Shown one piece after another: positions 1 to 8,940 of a stretch of 64,000 nucleotides of DNA. The stretch's first letter is position 1. Every line of letters begins with the position of its first letter. The notes under the pieces were generated by a model. The model saw only the letters and a list, made by a program, of their open reading frames with translations, ran no database searches and was not told the DNA's origin. The position numbers were made by a program, and so were the translations under genes. This DNA is from Flavobacteriaceae bacterium (GTDB lineage Bacteria; Bacteroidota; Bacteroidia; Flavobacteriales; Flavobacteriaceae), in assembly GCA_003443635.1 (NCBI GenBank), contig CP031964.1:1458321-1522320 (forward strand). The letters are read 5' to 3'.

Positions 1-906
1 TTGTTTTACCAATTTTGCCCAAAGCATACGTGCTGCACGCATTTTAGCGATCTCCATAAAATGATTCATTCCAATTGCCCAAAAGAAAGATAGGCGAGGC
101 GCAAAAGTATCAATATCCATACCTGCTTCAAGACCTTTACGTATATATTCTAATCCATCGGCAAGTGTATAAGCTAATTCAATATCGCAAGTTGCACCAG
201 CTTCTTGCATATGATACCCAGAGATACTAATGCTATTAAATTTAGGCATATAATTACTGGTATATTCAAAAATATCTGAAATAATTTTCATTGATGGTGT
301 AGGAGGATAGATATAGGTATTCCTAACCATAAATTCTTTTAAAATATCATTTTGAATGGTTCCAGCTAATTGTTCAGGAGATACGCCTTGTTCTTCTGCT
401 GCAACAATATAAAATGCTAATATTGGTAGTACAGCGCCATTCATTGTCATAGATACGGACATCTTATCTAAAGGAATCTGATCAAACAGTATTTTCATAT
501 CCTCGACCGAATCAATTGCTACACCAGCTTTTCCAACATCTCCCACGACACGCTCGTGATCTGAATCATATCCACGATGAGTTGCTAAGTCAAACGCAAC
601 AGATAACCCCTTTTGTCCAGCAGCTAAATTACGTCTATAAAAAGCATTACTTTCTTCAGCTGTAGAAAATCCAGCATATTGGCGAATTGTCCAAGGTCTG
701 CGCACATACATTGTGCTATATGGGCCACGTAAATTTGGAGTAAGTCCAGCTGCAAAGTTGAGGTGTTCTAAATTTTCAATATCACTTTTAGAGTAAGTTT
801 GTTTTACCTCAATATCTTCAGCAGTAAGAAATGAACTTGTTGGATCTTGTTCTTTTTTTACTGCTCCTCCTTTTAAATTTATATGTTGAATATCTTTTCT
901 ACTCAT
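1..906 (-). CDS. mutB: Methylmalonyl-CoA mutase large (catalytic) subunit, N-terminal part, cut by window edge
   Basis: The frame reads on the minus strand from an ATG at 904-906 to the window edge without a stop (302 codons), so the 3' part lies outside. The product would interconvert succinyl-CoA and (R)-methylmalonyl-CoA with adenosylcobalamin in the cytoplasm. The RQYAGFS motif at about residues 75-81 contains the substrate-contacting Tyr of the catalytic subunit. It is followed by the TIM-barrel sequence [13 protein letters not shown], and the visible part ends in [10 protein letters not shown]. The cobalamin-binding domain (DxHxxG) is expected downstream and is not visible. The start overlaps the last 8 bases of the small-subunit gene, so the two are co-translated. 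Identification is firm from family knowledge; the gene is incomplete only because of the window. Confidence 0.95.
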   Translation of the reverse strand, partial: MSRKDIQHINLKGGAVKKEQDPTSSFLTAEDIEVKQTYSKSDIENLEHLNFAAGLTPNLRGPYSTMYVRRPWTIRQYAGFSTAEESNAFYRRNLAAGQKGLSVAFDLATHRGYDSDHERVVGDVGKAGVAIDSVEDMKILFDQIPLDKMSVSMTMNGAVLPILAFYIVAAEEQGVSPEQLAGTIQNDILKEFMVRNTYIYPPTPSMKIISDIFEYTSNYMPKFNSISISGYHMQEAGATCDIELAYTLADGLEYIRKGLEAGMDIDTFAPRLSFFWAIGMNHFMEIAKMRAARMLWAKLVKQ

Positions 907-2266
907 TATCTAAACGTTTTTGTTCAACAGTTTCAGCTAAACGTTTTTCAATAATTGGTTCTATTAAAGTTTTTCGAGTATTTATTTTTATAAATGGATA
1001 TAATTCCAAATCGTGTTTCATTTTATCATTAGGGTTTGGATGTTTATTGGTACCCAATAATACTTCCTCTCCGTCATTAAATAATGTTTGTTCTTTTATA
1101 GCACTTTCCTTTATTTTACGCTGAATTGTACCTTCTTTAAGTTGCTGTAAAAAACCACCATTAGTTTCAATATCTTTAAATAACTCTAATGCTTTCTCAG
1201 CAAACTGATGGGTTAGCTCCTCAATATAATAAGCACCATCTGCTGGATTATCAATTTTATCAAAATAACTTTCATGTTTTAGGACAAGCAATTGATTACG
1301 TGAAATACGCTCACCAAACTCGTTATCTTTATGGTAAATAGCATCATAAGATAAATTGCAAACAGTGTTTGCACCGCCTAAAATAGCACTCATACACTCA
1401 GTCGTTGTGCGCAACATATTTGTGTTATAATCATAAAGTGTTTTATTTCGTTTAGTAGGGGCCGCTATAATGTGGCAATCGGTATTAATATTATATTCTG
1501 AAGCAAGAGTGTTCCAGAGTAATCTTAAAGCTCTAAGCTTGGCAATTTCGAAGAAATAATTGGTGCCAATAGAGGTATTAAAAATTACTTTAAGAGATTG
1601 CTTATCATCATTCGCAATGATGTTATCAAGATGATTTAAATATTCGTTTGTATGTGCTAGTCCATACGTCAATTGTTGAATAATGTTTGCTCCAGCATTT
1701 TGATATAAAGACATGTCTACACCAAAGCTTAAAGTTTGCTTTACAATCGTTTCGAATTTAGAGTGATCTTCTTTTAAATTAGAATACCAATTCCCTGATT
1801 TAGCTAAATTGCCAATAATATCTGTATGAATAGAAATTTTTGCTTTTGCAGCAATTGTATTTAATTGTTTAACAAAGCTTTCTGAAAGGAATTGAAGTTC
1901 AAAATGTAATGAAATAGAAGTAAGATCGATATTCTTTATTAATTCATCAATAGAAATATCTTCTGATGGAATTATAAATTTAATACTTTCAGCTCCTCTA
2001 TTTAATATATCTATAGCTTTTATGTTAGATTTTACTACATCTGCTACAAAAATAGATTGACATACGTCCCATTTTGAAGCTTCTGTTTTGATACCTTGAG
2101 ATAGTTTAAAATCTTCTAAATGATAAAAAGGTTTTACATCTACTCCTTCAATAGAATTCCAAATTAATGTGTTATTATAATCAGCTCCTTTTAAATCTAA
2201 TTGTATTTTTTGTTTCCAAGCTTTAATTGAAACAGGTTCAAATTCGTTGAATAATGATTTACTCAT
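899..2266 (-). CDS. mutA: Methylmalonyl-CoA mutase small subunit, short form
   Basis: 455 residues. It is the non-catalytic partner of the mutase heterodimer, sharing the TIM-barrel fold of the large subunit (for example [17 protein letters not shown] at about 235-255, the counterpart of the [12 protein letters not shown] motif in MutB). The classical MutA of Propionibacterium is roughly 640 residues and carries a degenerate cobalamin-binding domain. This protein ends soon after the barrel, so that domain is absent, as is usual in flavobacterial homologues. It overlaps divIC upstream by 8 bases and mutB downstream by 8 bases. The operon order is udk-divIC-mutA-mutB. Confidence 0.93.
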   Translation of the reverse strand: MSKSLFNEFEPVSIKAWKQKIQLDLKGADYNNTLIWNSIEGVDVKPFYHLEDFKLSQGIKTEASKWDVCQSIFVADVVKSNIKAIDILNRGAESIKFIIPSEDISIDELIKNIDLTSISLHFELQFLSESFVKQLNTIAAKAKISIHTDIIGNLAKSGNWYSNLKEDHSKFETIVKQTLSFGVDMSLYQNAGANIIQQLTYGLAHTNEYLNHLDNIIANDDKQSLKVIFNTSIGTNYFFEIAKLRALRLLWNTLASEYNINTDCHIIAAPTKRNKTLYDYNTNMLRTTTECMSAILGGANTVCNLSYDAIYHKDNEFGERISRNQLLVLKHESYFDKIDNPADGAYYIEELTHQFAEKALELFKDIETNGGFLQQLKEGTIQRKIKESAIKEQTLFNDGEEVLLGTNKHPNPNDKMKHDLELYPFIKINTRKTLIEPIIEKRLAETVEQKRLDNE

Positions 2267-2594
2267 TCTCGTTTTTAATTTTGATGCTATCTTCGTATTC
2301 TATAATATAAATTTCTTCATTATCTTTCTTCATATGATATTTTTCACGGCCATATTTCTCTATGCCTTTATCATTACTTAATTTTTTTATGTCTTTCTGA
2401 TCTTTTTGAATTTCATTTTGATAATATGCTTTCTCTGCTTCTAAATCTTTAATATCTTCATTCAATTCATTATGAATAAACCAAGAATTACTATCAAAAA
2501 AGAGCATCCAAACAGAAAAAACAATAAATATTAAAAAGAATAAATTTTTAAAGGGTTTTAAAAAACGTTTGTATTTATTTGGAAATTTAAGCAT
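2259..2594 (-). CDS. DivIC/FtsB-like septum formation initiator protein
   Basis: 111 residues with the topology of the FtsB/DivIC family: a short basic cytoplasmic tail, one membrane span at about residues 15-33, then a periplasmic heptad-rich coiled coil (about 38-78). A short globular end contains the KYGREKYHMKKDNEEIYII region, where FtsB/DivIC proteins typically have an AR/REKYHM-like motif. It is expected to join the FtsL/FtsQ division complex. The start codon overlaps the udk stop (TAATG), and the 3' end overlaps mutA by 8 bases. Family assignment rests on topology plus the REKY motif, since sequence conservation is low. Confidence 0.85.
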   Translation of the reverse strand: MLKFPNKYKRFLKPFKNLFFLIFIVFSVWMLFFDSNSWFIHNELNEDIKDLEAEKAYYQNEIQKDQKDIKKLSNDKGIEKYGREKYHMKKDNEEIYIIEYEDSIKIKNENE

Positions 2595-3199
2595 TATAGA
2601 CGATCGTTAATAATAGTTCTTAAAATATTAACTGCTCCAGTGTTGTATTTGTTGTTTGGAATAATAATATCTGCATAATCTCTTGTTGGTTCAATAAATT
2701 GCTCATGCATTGGCTTTAATGTAGTTTGGTATCGAGATAGTACTTCATCTAAATCTCGACCTATCTCTGAAGTATCACGTTTTAATCGCCTTATTAAGCG
2801 CTCATCGCTATCGGTATTTACATAAACTTTAATATCGATCATATTTCTCAGATCAGGATTAGTAAGGACTAAAATACCTTCAATAATCATTACTTTTTTT
2901 GGAAGTATTTTTATAGTATTATTAGTTCGATTATGTTCTACAAACGAGTATACAGGTTGATGAATAGCTTTTCCAGCTTTTAAAACCTTGAGATGCTCTA
3001 CTAATAAATCAAAATCAATAGAATCTGGGTGATCGAAATTAATTTTAACACGTTCGTTATAACTTAAATGCGAATTATCTTTATAATATGCGTCTTGCGA
3101 AACCACTCCAACTTCCTTTTTAGGGAATTCTTTTAATATCTGATTTACAATTGTAGTTTTACCACAACCAGTTCCACCAGTGATTCCTATAACTAACAT
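2594..3199 (-). CDS. udk: Uridine kinase
   Basis: 201 residues, the usual size of bacterial uridine/cytidine kinase. It phosphorylates uridine and cytidine to UMP and CMP in pyrimidine salvage. The Walker A motif GGTGCGKT is at residues 8-15, close to the N-terminus. Further family features are the SQDAYYKD segment (nucleoside site), FDHPDSIDFDLL, IIEGILVL, and the RRLKRDTSEIGRDLDEVLSRY lid region. It is the first gene of the operon leading into divIC and mutAB. A promoter core matching the flavobacterial consensus lies just upstream, in the gap after the cytochrome gene. Confidence 0.94.
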   Translation of the reverse strand: MLVIGITGGTGCGKTTIVNQILKEFPKKEVGVVSQDAYYKDNSHLSYNERVKINFDHPDSIDFDLLVEHLKVLKAGKAIHQPVYSFVEHNRTNNTIKILPKKVMIIEGILVLTNPDLRNMIDIKVYVNTDSDERLIRRLKRDTSEIGRDLDEVLSRYQTTLKPMHEQFIEPTRDYADIIIPNNKYNTGAVNILRTIINDRL

Positions 3200-3231
3200 T
3201 GGTTTTATTTTAATTTAGTTATAAAGTTAAT

Positions 3232-3266
3232 CAAATATATGAGCAATTATTTTTTTATTCCTGCAA
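3232..3266 (-). promoter_or_regulatory. Candidate sigma-A promoter of the udk-divIC-mutAB operon
   Basis: On the minus strand TATATTTG (complement of 3232-3239) matches the Bacteroidota -7 element TAnnTTTG. A TTG (complement of 3264-3266) stands 24 bases further upstream, close to the usual -33 spacing. The -33 part falls inside the 3' end of the cytochrome gene. The predicted transcript starts about 25-30 nt before the udk ATG at 3199. Confidence 0.45.
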
Positions 3267-3672
3267 CTTCTTCTTTAGTTATCATTTTGTTATTTTCATT
3301 ACCCCAACTATTGGTAATGTAGTTCATAACATCTGCAACCTCATCATCTTCTAAACCTAAGCGAGCCATAAAACCATTATAAGTTTCGCCATTAACTGTA
3401 ATTTCTCCTCGTTGCCCATATTTTATACCCTTAATGCTTGCTTCTCGATTATTTTTTAAATAATCAGAACCGGCGAGAGGAGGGAAAGTACCCGCTACTC
3501 CTTTACCTGTAGGTAAATGACAAGTTACACAAAAATCTGCATAAATTTCGGCTCCACGTTTAATGCTTTCTTTTAGTTTATTAGCATCTTGTAGTGTTGT
3601 TTCGTTTGAACTTGAAATATTTACTAACAATAAAGATATTACAGTGATACAACTTAGTATAAGTGTTTTCAT
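3247..3672 (-). CDS. Secreted class I cytochrome c
   Basis: 141 residues with an N-terminal signal sequence (about 1-22). There is one covalent heme-binding CVTCH motif at residues 48-52 and a plausible distal Met ligand at residue 102 (GFMARLGL), followed by the C-terminal helix DDEVADVMNYITNSWG typical of small mono-heme cytochromes c. It lies 24 nt downstream of the PQQ-type sugar dehydrogenase gene on the same strand. The likely role is as a periplasmic electron acceptor for that dehydrogenase, passing electrons to the respiratory chain. The acceptor role is inferred from position; the cytochrome fold is seen directly. Confidence 0.9.
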   Translation of the reverse strand: MKTLILSCITVISLLLVNISSSNETTLQDANKLKESIKRGAEIYADFCVTCHLPTGKGVAGTFPPLAGSDYLKNNREASIKGIKYGQRGEITVNGETYNGFMARLGLEDDEVADVMNYITNSWGNENNKMITKEEVAGIKK

Positions 3673-3696
3673 TTTATGTTTTTTAATTTTTCAATT

Positions 3697-4842
3697 TTAT
3701 TTTTTTGGCATAATTTTTATAATGCCTTTTCCTTCTACAGCAGCGTAAATGTAACCATCAGGTCCTTGACGTACATTACGTATACGCCCTAAACCATCTA
3801 ATATCTTTTCACGCTTAACTACTTTATCACCTTTAAGAATAACGCGTTCTAAATATTCAAATTTTAAAGATCCAGCTAAAAGGCTTCCTTTCCAATCAGG
3901 ATATATATCAGAAGTTACAAAAGCCATACCACTTGGAGCAATAGATGGTACCCAGAAAAATAGTGGTTGTTCCATTTTAGGTAAAGCTGTGTTTTCTGTA
4001 AAACTTGTTCCGTTGTAGTTAATACCATAACTAATTGTTGGCCATCCAAAGTTTTTTCCTTTTTTAATGATATTTATTTCATCTCCACCACGCGGCCCAT
4101 GTTCGTGCACCCATATCTTACCTGTTTTTGGATGTTTAACCATCCCCTGTGGGTTACGGTGCCCGTAACTATAAATTGCAGTTTTAGCATTTGGTGAATT
4201 TACAAATGGATTATCGGATGGAATACGTCCATCATCATGTATTCTGTATATTTTACCACAATCACGAGTAATATCTTGTGGATTTACATCTCTATTTCCT
4301 CGATCTCCAATAGAAAAATATAAATAACCTTCGTTATCGAACTCCAAGCGAGAACCAAAATGCTGCCCTCTTCTTGAGTTAGGACCAGCTTTGTATAATA
4401 ATTGATTTTCTACAAATTTGTTGCCTTCTAATTTTGCTCTCATTATAGCTGTGTTTCCGCCATCACCAGCACCTTCAGCGGATGCAAACGAAAAATAAAT
4501 CCATCCGTTATTTTTATAATCCGGATGTAATTCAAGATCTAATAAACCACCTTGACCACGAACATAAATATCTGGTAAGCCATCGATATAAGTTTTTTTA
4601 CCATCTTTAAAATGAATTAACTCTCCAGACTTTTCTGTGACAAGCATACTTCCGTCAGGTAAAAAAGCCATTCCCCAAGGAATTGCTAATTCTGGTATAA
4701 CAGTTTCTACAGTATAATTAATTTCTGAAGGAGCTTCTGCTAGTATAGTAGATTGAATTTGATTATTAATAGCAGAATTATTCTGAGCACAAGCAAAATT
4801 AGCTGTAAATATAATTGCAAGTAAAAGGCTTAAATTTTTCAT
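3697..4842 (-). CDS. PQQ-dependent sugar dehydrogenase (soluble aldose dehydrogenase type)
   Basis: 381 residues with a signal peptide ending near FACAQ (residues 16-20). It has the six-bladed propeller pattern of the soluble glucose/sorbosone dehydrogenase family: IPWGMAFLPDGSMLVTEK in the first blade, GGLLDLELHPDY, RRGQHFGSRLEF with the conserved His, GHRNPQG, HEHGPRGGDE, and the terminal IRNVRQGPDGYIY. This matches the YliI-like aldose sugar dehydrogenases, which oxidise free aldoses in the periplasm using PQQ. It is flanked downstream by a cytochrome c (probable electron acceptor) and upstream by a TonB receptor. The exact sugar cannot be read from sequence. Confidence 0.9.
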   Translation of the reverse strand: MKNLSLLLAIIFTANFACAQNNSAINNQIQSTILAEAPSEINYTVETVIPELAIPWGMAFLPDGSMLVTEKSGELIHFKDGKKTYIDGLPDIYVRGQGGLLDLELHPDYKNNGWIYFSFASAEGAGDGGNTAIMRAKLEGNKFVENQLLYKAGPNSRRGQHFGSRLEFDNEGYLYFSIGDRGNRDVNPQDITRDCGKIYRIHDDGRIPSDNPFVNSPNAKTAIYSYGHRNPQGMVKHPKTGKIWVHEHGPRGGDEINIIKKGKNFGWPTISYGINYNGTSFTENTALPKMEQPLFFWVPSIAPSGMAFVTSDIYPDWKGSLLAGSLKFEYLERVILKGDKVVKREKILDGLGRIRNVRQGPDGYIYAAVEGKGIIKIMPKK

Positions 4843-4923
4843 TTGTTTTGTTTTATGAGTACTTGAAAATATAATGAATGAATTTGTTGTTTTTTATTTG
4901 AACGGTTAAAGATACTACATTAA

Positions 4924-7239
4924 TTAAAAATTATAATTAACATTAACACCACTATAATAATTCACAGGATTACCTGGATAAAAAAATCGAGGCGCATTAC
5001 CACCAAATCCCCTGGCATTTATAAGTATTTGTGAAGCGTATTCTTCATCAAAAACATTATCTAGTCCAAAATAAGCATTTAAATTCCATCTTTGATTGAT
5101 AGCTAATTTATAACCTATTTTTAAATTAGTGAGATTATAAACTTCTGAAAATTGAGAGTTACTATCTGTTATAGGAATACGACCTACATGCTGAAAATTA
5201 ATATTTCCATAGAGACCTATTTTAGTATTAAAATCAATTCCTGCATTTAATACTTCGGATGGTACACCAGTTAAATCATTTCCAGAAAAATTATTGTCAT
5301 CATCAATAAATTCTTCAAATTTAAAATCATTAAGCGTATATGTTAAAAATGTATTTATAGATAATTGCTCTTTTTTTAACCACTGATAATCTAGAGAAAC
5401 TTCTAAACCATCATTTTGAGTTTCACCTGCATTAATACCAATAAACTGATCATCAGCAGTACGACGTGATACTAATAAGTTACGAATATCTAATCTAAAA
5501 ACTGAAACATTGTATTGTAAACGATTATTAATGAGAGTCCCTCGTGATCCAATTTCAAAGTTCCATCCTGTTTCTGGTTCAAGTTCTGTGTTTATCTGAC
5601 CATTTGGTAATAATGTTTCTTGAAGCGTAATAGGAGAGAAGCCATGACTTGCATTAGCAAATGCACTAATATTATTAGTGAACTCGTGTGAGATACCAAA
5701 TTTTGGAGATACAATACCATCAAATCTAAAATCACCTGATTGATCTGGGTTGCTTACTGAAGCTATAAAACGATCGTCAAGGTCATAAGCTGTTTGATTA
5801 AAATTTACACCAATAGATAATCTCGTTTTCTCTGATATATCGTAATTAGTATCAAAAAAGATATTGTAATAGGATCTGTTTTCTTTAAAATCTGATAAGC
5901 GATCACCTTCTACACTACCAGTACCAATAGGGAAATCAAGATATAAATTTTCGAAAGTTCCAGATTTTAGGCGATCATTAAAAAACTCTCCTCCAAATGT
6001 CCAATTAAGCTGTTTGTTAAATAATTTGAAACTCCCTAATAATCTACTTCTAATACCTATAGCAAATAAATCTTCTTCTAAAATATTAAAAGGCCTAGGT
6101 TCATACGATTTTCTAAACGAAGTAAATACGCTTGTTGTTTGTTTTAAATTATCATGATATTGATGATTCCAAGATAATCCAAAGATTCCACGTTGAGAAT
6201 CTTCAAATCCTTGTGCTTGCCCCCAAGTAAAAGCAGCAGCTCTAGGATTATTTATAAATGTATCTTCATTAATTGAACTCGGGATAAATGCTTTTAAATC
6301 GACATAACTTCCTAAAAAAGATAGCTCGTCTTTTTTTCCTAGGTAATGATTTGTATTAACTGTAACGGTTTGCCTGTCATACTCGTTATTATCTCTATAA
6401 CCATCGCTATGTGTGTTACTATAAATTGCCCTAAAACTATTTTTATTAGTTCCGTGGTTTATATTTATAGTTTCTTTTATTAAACCAAACGATCCAATAT
6501 TAAGTTCTCCACTTACATTTGTTTGATTAAGGTATGAATTCTGTGGTGTGAGATGTATCGTTCCTCCCAAACCAGCACCATAAATACTTGAAGCTGCCCC
6601 TTTTATTATTTCTAAACGAGAGATTGCACCAAGCTCAAAATCTTCTATTGTAGTTTCACCATTTCCTGTGGTTAATGGAATATCTTTAAAGTAAGCACGT
6701 ATATTTGCGGTACCAAATAAATTGCGAGCACCTATCCCTCTAATTGTTATTCGATTAGTGTTTAAAGCACCACTTTGTTGAAATACACCAGGAACTCGAT
6801 TTAATACCGAAGCAGTATTATAATCATTACCTCGATTAATATCTTTTTGAGTAATGATACTTGTGGCTGTTACTGATTTTTTTAATGATTGAGGAATATT
6901 ATTTGTACTAACAAGAACTTCGTTTAATTCTGAAGGCTCAATAGACATTTGTATAATTATATATTCTGAACCTTCTGATATTGAAATTTCTAAATCTTGA
7001 TACCCTGTTTTTTTAAGCTGATATGTTCCTGAGGTTACCTCAAACTTACCATTAGAATTTGTAGAAGTTGCTAAATTATTTTGAGTATTAAGAAGCGTAA
7101 CCTTAGATAAAGGGGTTCTATTTTCACTATCAATCACTTTTCCTTCTATAGTTTGTTGACCATAAATAAGATTGGAAAACATAATAATAATAAATAAAAA
7201 AATCTTTTTAAATGCTGAAGAATAGGTTAGTAATGTCAT
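4924..7239 (-). CDS. TonB-dependent outer-membrane receptor next to PQQ dehydrogenase
   Basis: 771 residues. After a signal peptide (about 1-27, ending LIYGQQ) comes a CarboxypepD_reg-like domain (about 30-105). A plug follows from about 115 to 235, with the LNRVPGVFQQSG and RITIRGIGARN motifs and EIIKGAASSIYGAGLGGTIHL. A 22-strand-type barrel then runs to the C-terminal YNF. The overall plug pattern is that of siderophore/cofactor receptors, not SusC. The gene lies 81 nt upstream of the PQQ dehydrogenase and reads the same way. No PQQ biosynthesis gene is in the window, so import of PQQ (as E. coli PqqU/YncD does) is a reasonable inference; an iron chelate is the alternative. Confidence 0.88.
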   Translation of the reverse strand: MTLLTYSSAFKKIFLFIIIMFSNLIYGQQTIEGKVIDSENRTPLSKVTLLNTQNNLATSTNSNGKFEVTSGTYQLKKTGYQDLEISISEGSEYIIIQMSIEPSELNEVLVSTNNIPQSLKKSVTATSIITQKDINRGNDYNTASVLNRVPGVFQQSGALNTNRITIRGIGARNLFGTANIRAYFKDIPLTTGNGETTIEDFELGAISRLEIIKGAASSIYGAGLGGTIHLTPQNSYLNQTNVSGELNIGSFGLIKETININHGTNKNSFRAIYSNTHSDGYRDNNEYDRQTVTVNTNHYLGKKDELSFLGSYVDLKAFIPSSINEDTFINNPRAAAFTWGQAQGFEDSQRGIFGLSWNHQYHDNLKQTTSVFTSFRKSYEPRPFNILEEDLFAIGIRSRLLGSFKLFNKQLNWTFGGEFFNDRLKSGTFENLYLDFPIGTGSVEGDRLSDFKENRSYYNIFFDTNYDISEKTRLSIGVNFNQTAYDLDDRFIASVSNPDQSGDFRFDGIVSPKFGISHEFTNNISAFANASHGFSPITLQETLLPNGQINTELEPETGWNFEIGSRGTLINNRLQYNVSVFRLDIRNLLVSRRTADDQFIGINAGETQNDGLEVSLDYQWLKKEQLSINTFLTYTLNDFKFEEFIDDDNNFSGNDLTGVPSEVLNAGIDFNTKIGLYGNINFQHVGRIPITDSNSQFSEVYNLTNLKIGYKLAINQRWNLNAYFGLDNVFDEEYASQILINARGFGGNAPRFFYPGNPVNYYSGVNVNYNF

Positions 7240-7262
7240 TTATTAGTTTAAAAATCAAGGAA

Positions 7263-7296
7263 CAAAACTAAGTGTAAAAAATGAGTTTAATTTCAA
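7263..7296 (-). promoter_or_regulatory. Promoter of the TonB receptor / sugar dehydrogenase genes
   Basis: On the minus strand TAGTTTTG (complement of 7263-7270) fits the TAnnTTTG element. A TTG (complement of 7294-7296) lies 23 bases upstream. The core is 23 nt before the receptor ATG at 7239. Confidence 0.55.
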
Positions 7297-7353
7297 TTTT
7301 TTCTAAATCATATGTTAATTTTTAAGGAATAAATTTGATTACTTGTCTTAAAT

Positions 7354-7388
7354 AAAAAAAGGCTGTCGAAACTTCGACAGCCTTTTAT
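7354..7388 (-). terminator. Rho-independent terminator after susD
   Basis: GGCTGTCGAA (7361-7370) pairs perfectly with TTCGACAGCC (7373-7382). An A-run at 7354-7360 becomes the U-tract on the minus-strand transcript. A T-run on the other side makes it potentially bidirectional. Confidence 0.85.
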
Positions 7389-7438
7389 TACCACAATAGT
7401 TTATTGATTGACTAATTCAAATAATTAATTTATGGATT

Positions 7439-8929
7439 TTAATTTTGAACCAATAATGGGTTATTATCTGTTGCACGTTGTGGGATTAACCATTGCCATC
7501 TTGGATCTCCAGCTGGTACAGTTTCAATTATTGATTGCGTTGGATTAAAGTTAGAGTTTGCGAAATCTCTATCTAATGGTAAATCCATACGTTTTAAATC
7601 ATAAAATCTAAATCCTTCACCCCATAACTCAACACGTCTTTGTATTAAAATTTCATCAATTAAATCTTGACCTGTGTTAGTAGATAATGTATAAGCAGCA
7701 TCTCTAGCTTGAGCCATTGGTAATAATGCATTAGCAGCACCAGGATCGTCTCCCATTCTTGCTCTCGCTTCAGCTTCAATTAAATACATTTCTGATACTC
7801 TCATATAAGGTTGATCCATACGGCTATCTCCTGTACCTTCAGCAATAAATTTCTGATTAGTATACGGGAATCTTTGGTGACGACTAGATATTTCTACCCC
7901 AGGTGGTAAATCTGGATGTGTTCCGTCTGGTGAAAATAATCTTGCACGAACATCTGTTGGAGATATTTGATCGTATAATAAACGGTTAATTGACTTAGGA
8001 TTACCTCTAATATTAGATGAACTAAAGTTTCTTGAAACCCATGCTCCGTAGTTTCCAAATAAATCTGTTTGATCTTCTTGAATTGAACTACCCCACATCC
8101 ATTCACTACTTTCTAAATTTGTAAAATTATTAAAGTAATCTGCTTCATTCATTAAAGTAAATCCATTTCTAGCAGCAACTGCAGATTGTGCAGCCATAGG
8201 ATAATTACCTTGCACTAAGTAAACTCTTGCTTGCAATCCTTCAGCCACACCTTGACCAATATTTGAATCACCTCCTCTACCTGCACCCGCAAGTAATGGA
8301 ATAGCCTGAGCTAAATCTGCGTGAACTTGAGTATAAACTTCTTCAACTGTATTACGAGGAAGAGCTTCTGCATCTGTATCAGTTCTTATAACCACTCCTA
8401 ATTGTGTGTTGTTTCCACCTGGAACATATCTACCTCCAAAAAGTTGTACTAATTGGAAATGCGACCATGCTCTATAAACCAAAGCTCTACCTAAAGCAAT
8501 ATCTCTTTCTTCCTGAGGACCTACAGCATCTGCTGCTCCTCCAATAATTGTGTTTGCATTACGAATAATTCTGTAATAAACTCTATATGGAAAATCATCA
8601 TTAGCACTTAATGCACTAGTATGACTAAGCCATTGTCCAGTCCCAATAAACCAACCGTTAGCACGAGCATTCATTACATAATCATCACCTAAAACTTCGT
8701 TTTGAATCATGATTGATTGAATACCTGTTCTACCTTGTGCTCCGTATCTTATATATAATGATCTATTAATACCGTTTAATAATAGATTTAAATTACCAGT
8801 TGTTGCAGTCGCAGAAGAAGCTGATACTGCATCGGTAGGGACTCTTTCTAAAAACTCCTCTTCACAAGAAGTAAATACTATGCCTATAAGTAATAGGCTT
8901 AATACAATTAATTTGTTACGTGTTTTCAT
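7439..8929 (-). CDS. SusD/RagB-family nutrient-binding lipoprotein
   Basis: 496 residues. A type II signal sequence with the lipobox FTSC (Cys22) is followed by the acidic EEEF that favours export to the outer surface. SusD features are the N-terminal TPR-like helices (RALVYRAWSHFQLVQLFGG at about 148-166) and the C-terminal SusD block MRVSEMYLIEAEARARMGD and RRVELWGEGFRFYDLKRM, close to RagB/SusD consensus. It caps the SusC porin encoded 11 nt upstream and presents ligand to it at the cell surface. No carbohydrate-active enzyme gene lies next to the pair, so the ligand cannot be named. Confidence 0.93.
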   Translation of the reverse strand: MKTRNKLIVLSLLLIGIVFTSCEEEFLERVPTDAVSASSATATTGNLNLLLNGINRSLYIRYGAQGRTGIQSIMIQNEVLGDDYVMNARANGWFIGTGQWLSHTSALSANDDFPYRVYYRIIRNANTIIGGAADAVGPQEERDIALGRALVYRAWSHFQLVQLFGGRYVPGGNNTQLGVVIRTDTDAEALPRNTVEEVYTQVHADLAQAIPLLAGAGRGGDSNIGQGVAEGLQARVYLVQGNYPMAAQSAVAARNGFTLMNEADYFNNFTNLESSEWMWGSSIQEDQTDLFGNYGAWVSRNFSSSNIRGNPKSINRLLYDQISPTDVRARLFSPDGTHPDLPPGVEISSRHQRFPYTNQKFIAEGTGDSRMDQPYMRVSEMYLIEAEARARMGDDPGAANALLPMAQARDAAYTLSTNTGQDLIDEILIQRRVELWGEGFRFYDLKRMDLPLDRDFANSNFNPTQSIIETVPAGDPRWQWLIPQRATDNNPLLVQN

Positions 8930-8940
8930 ACTTATTTTTT

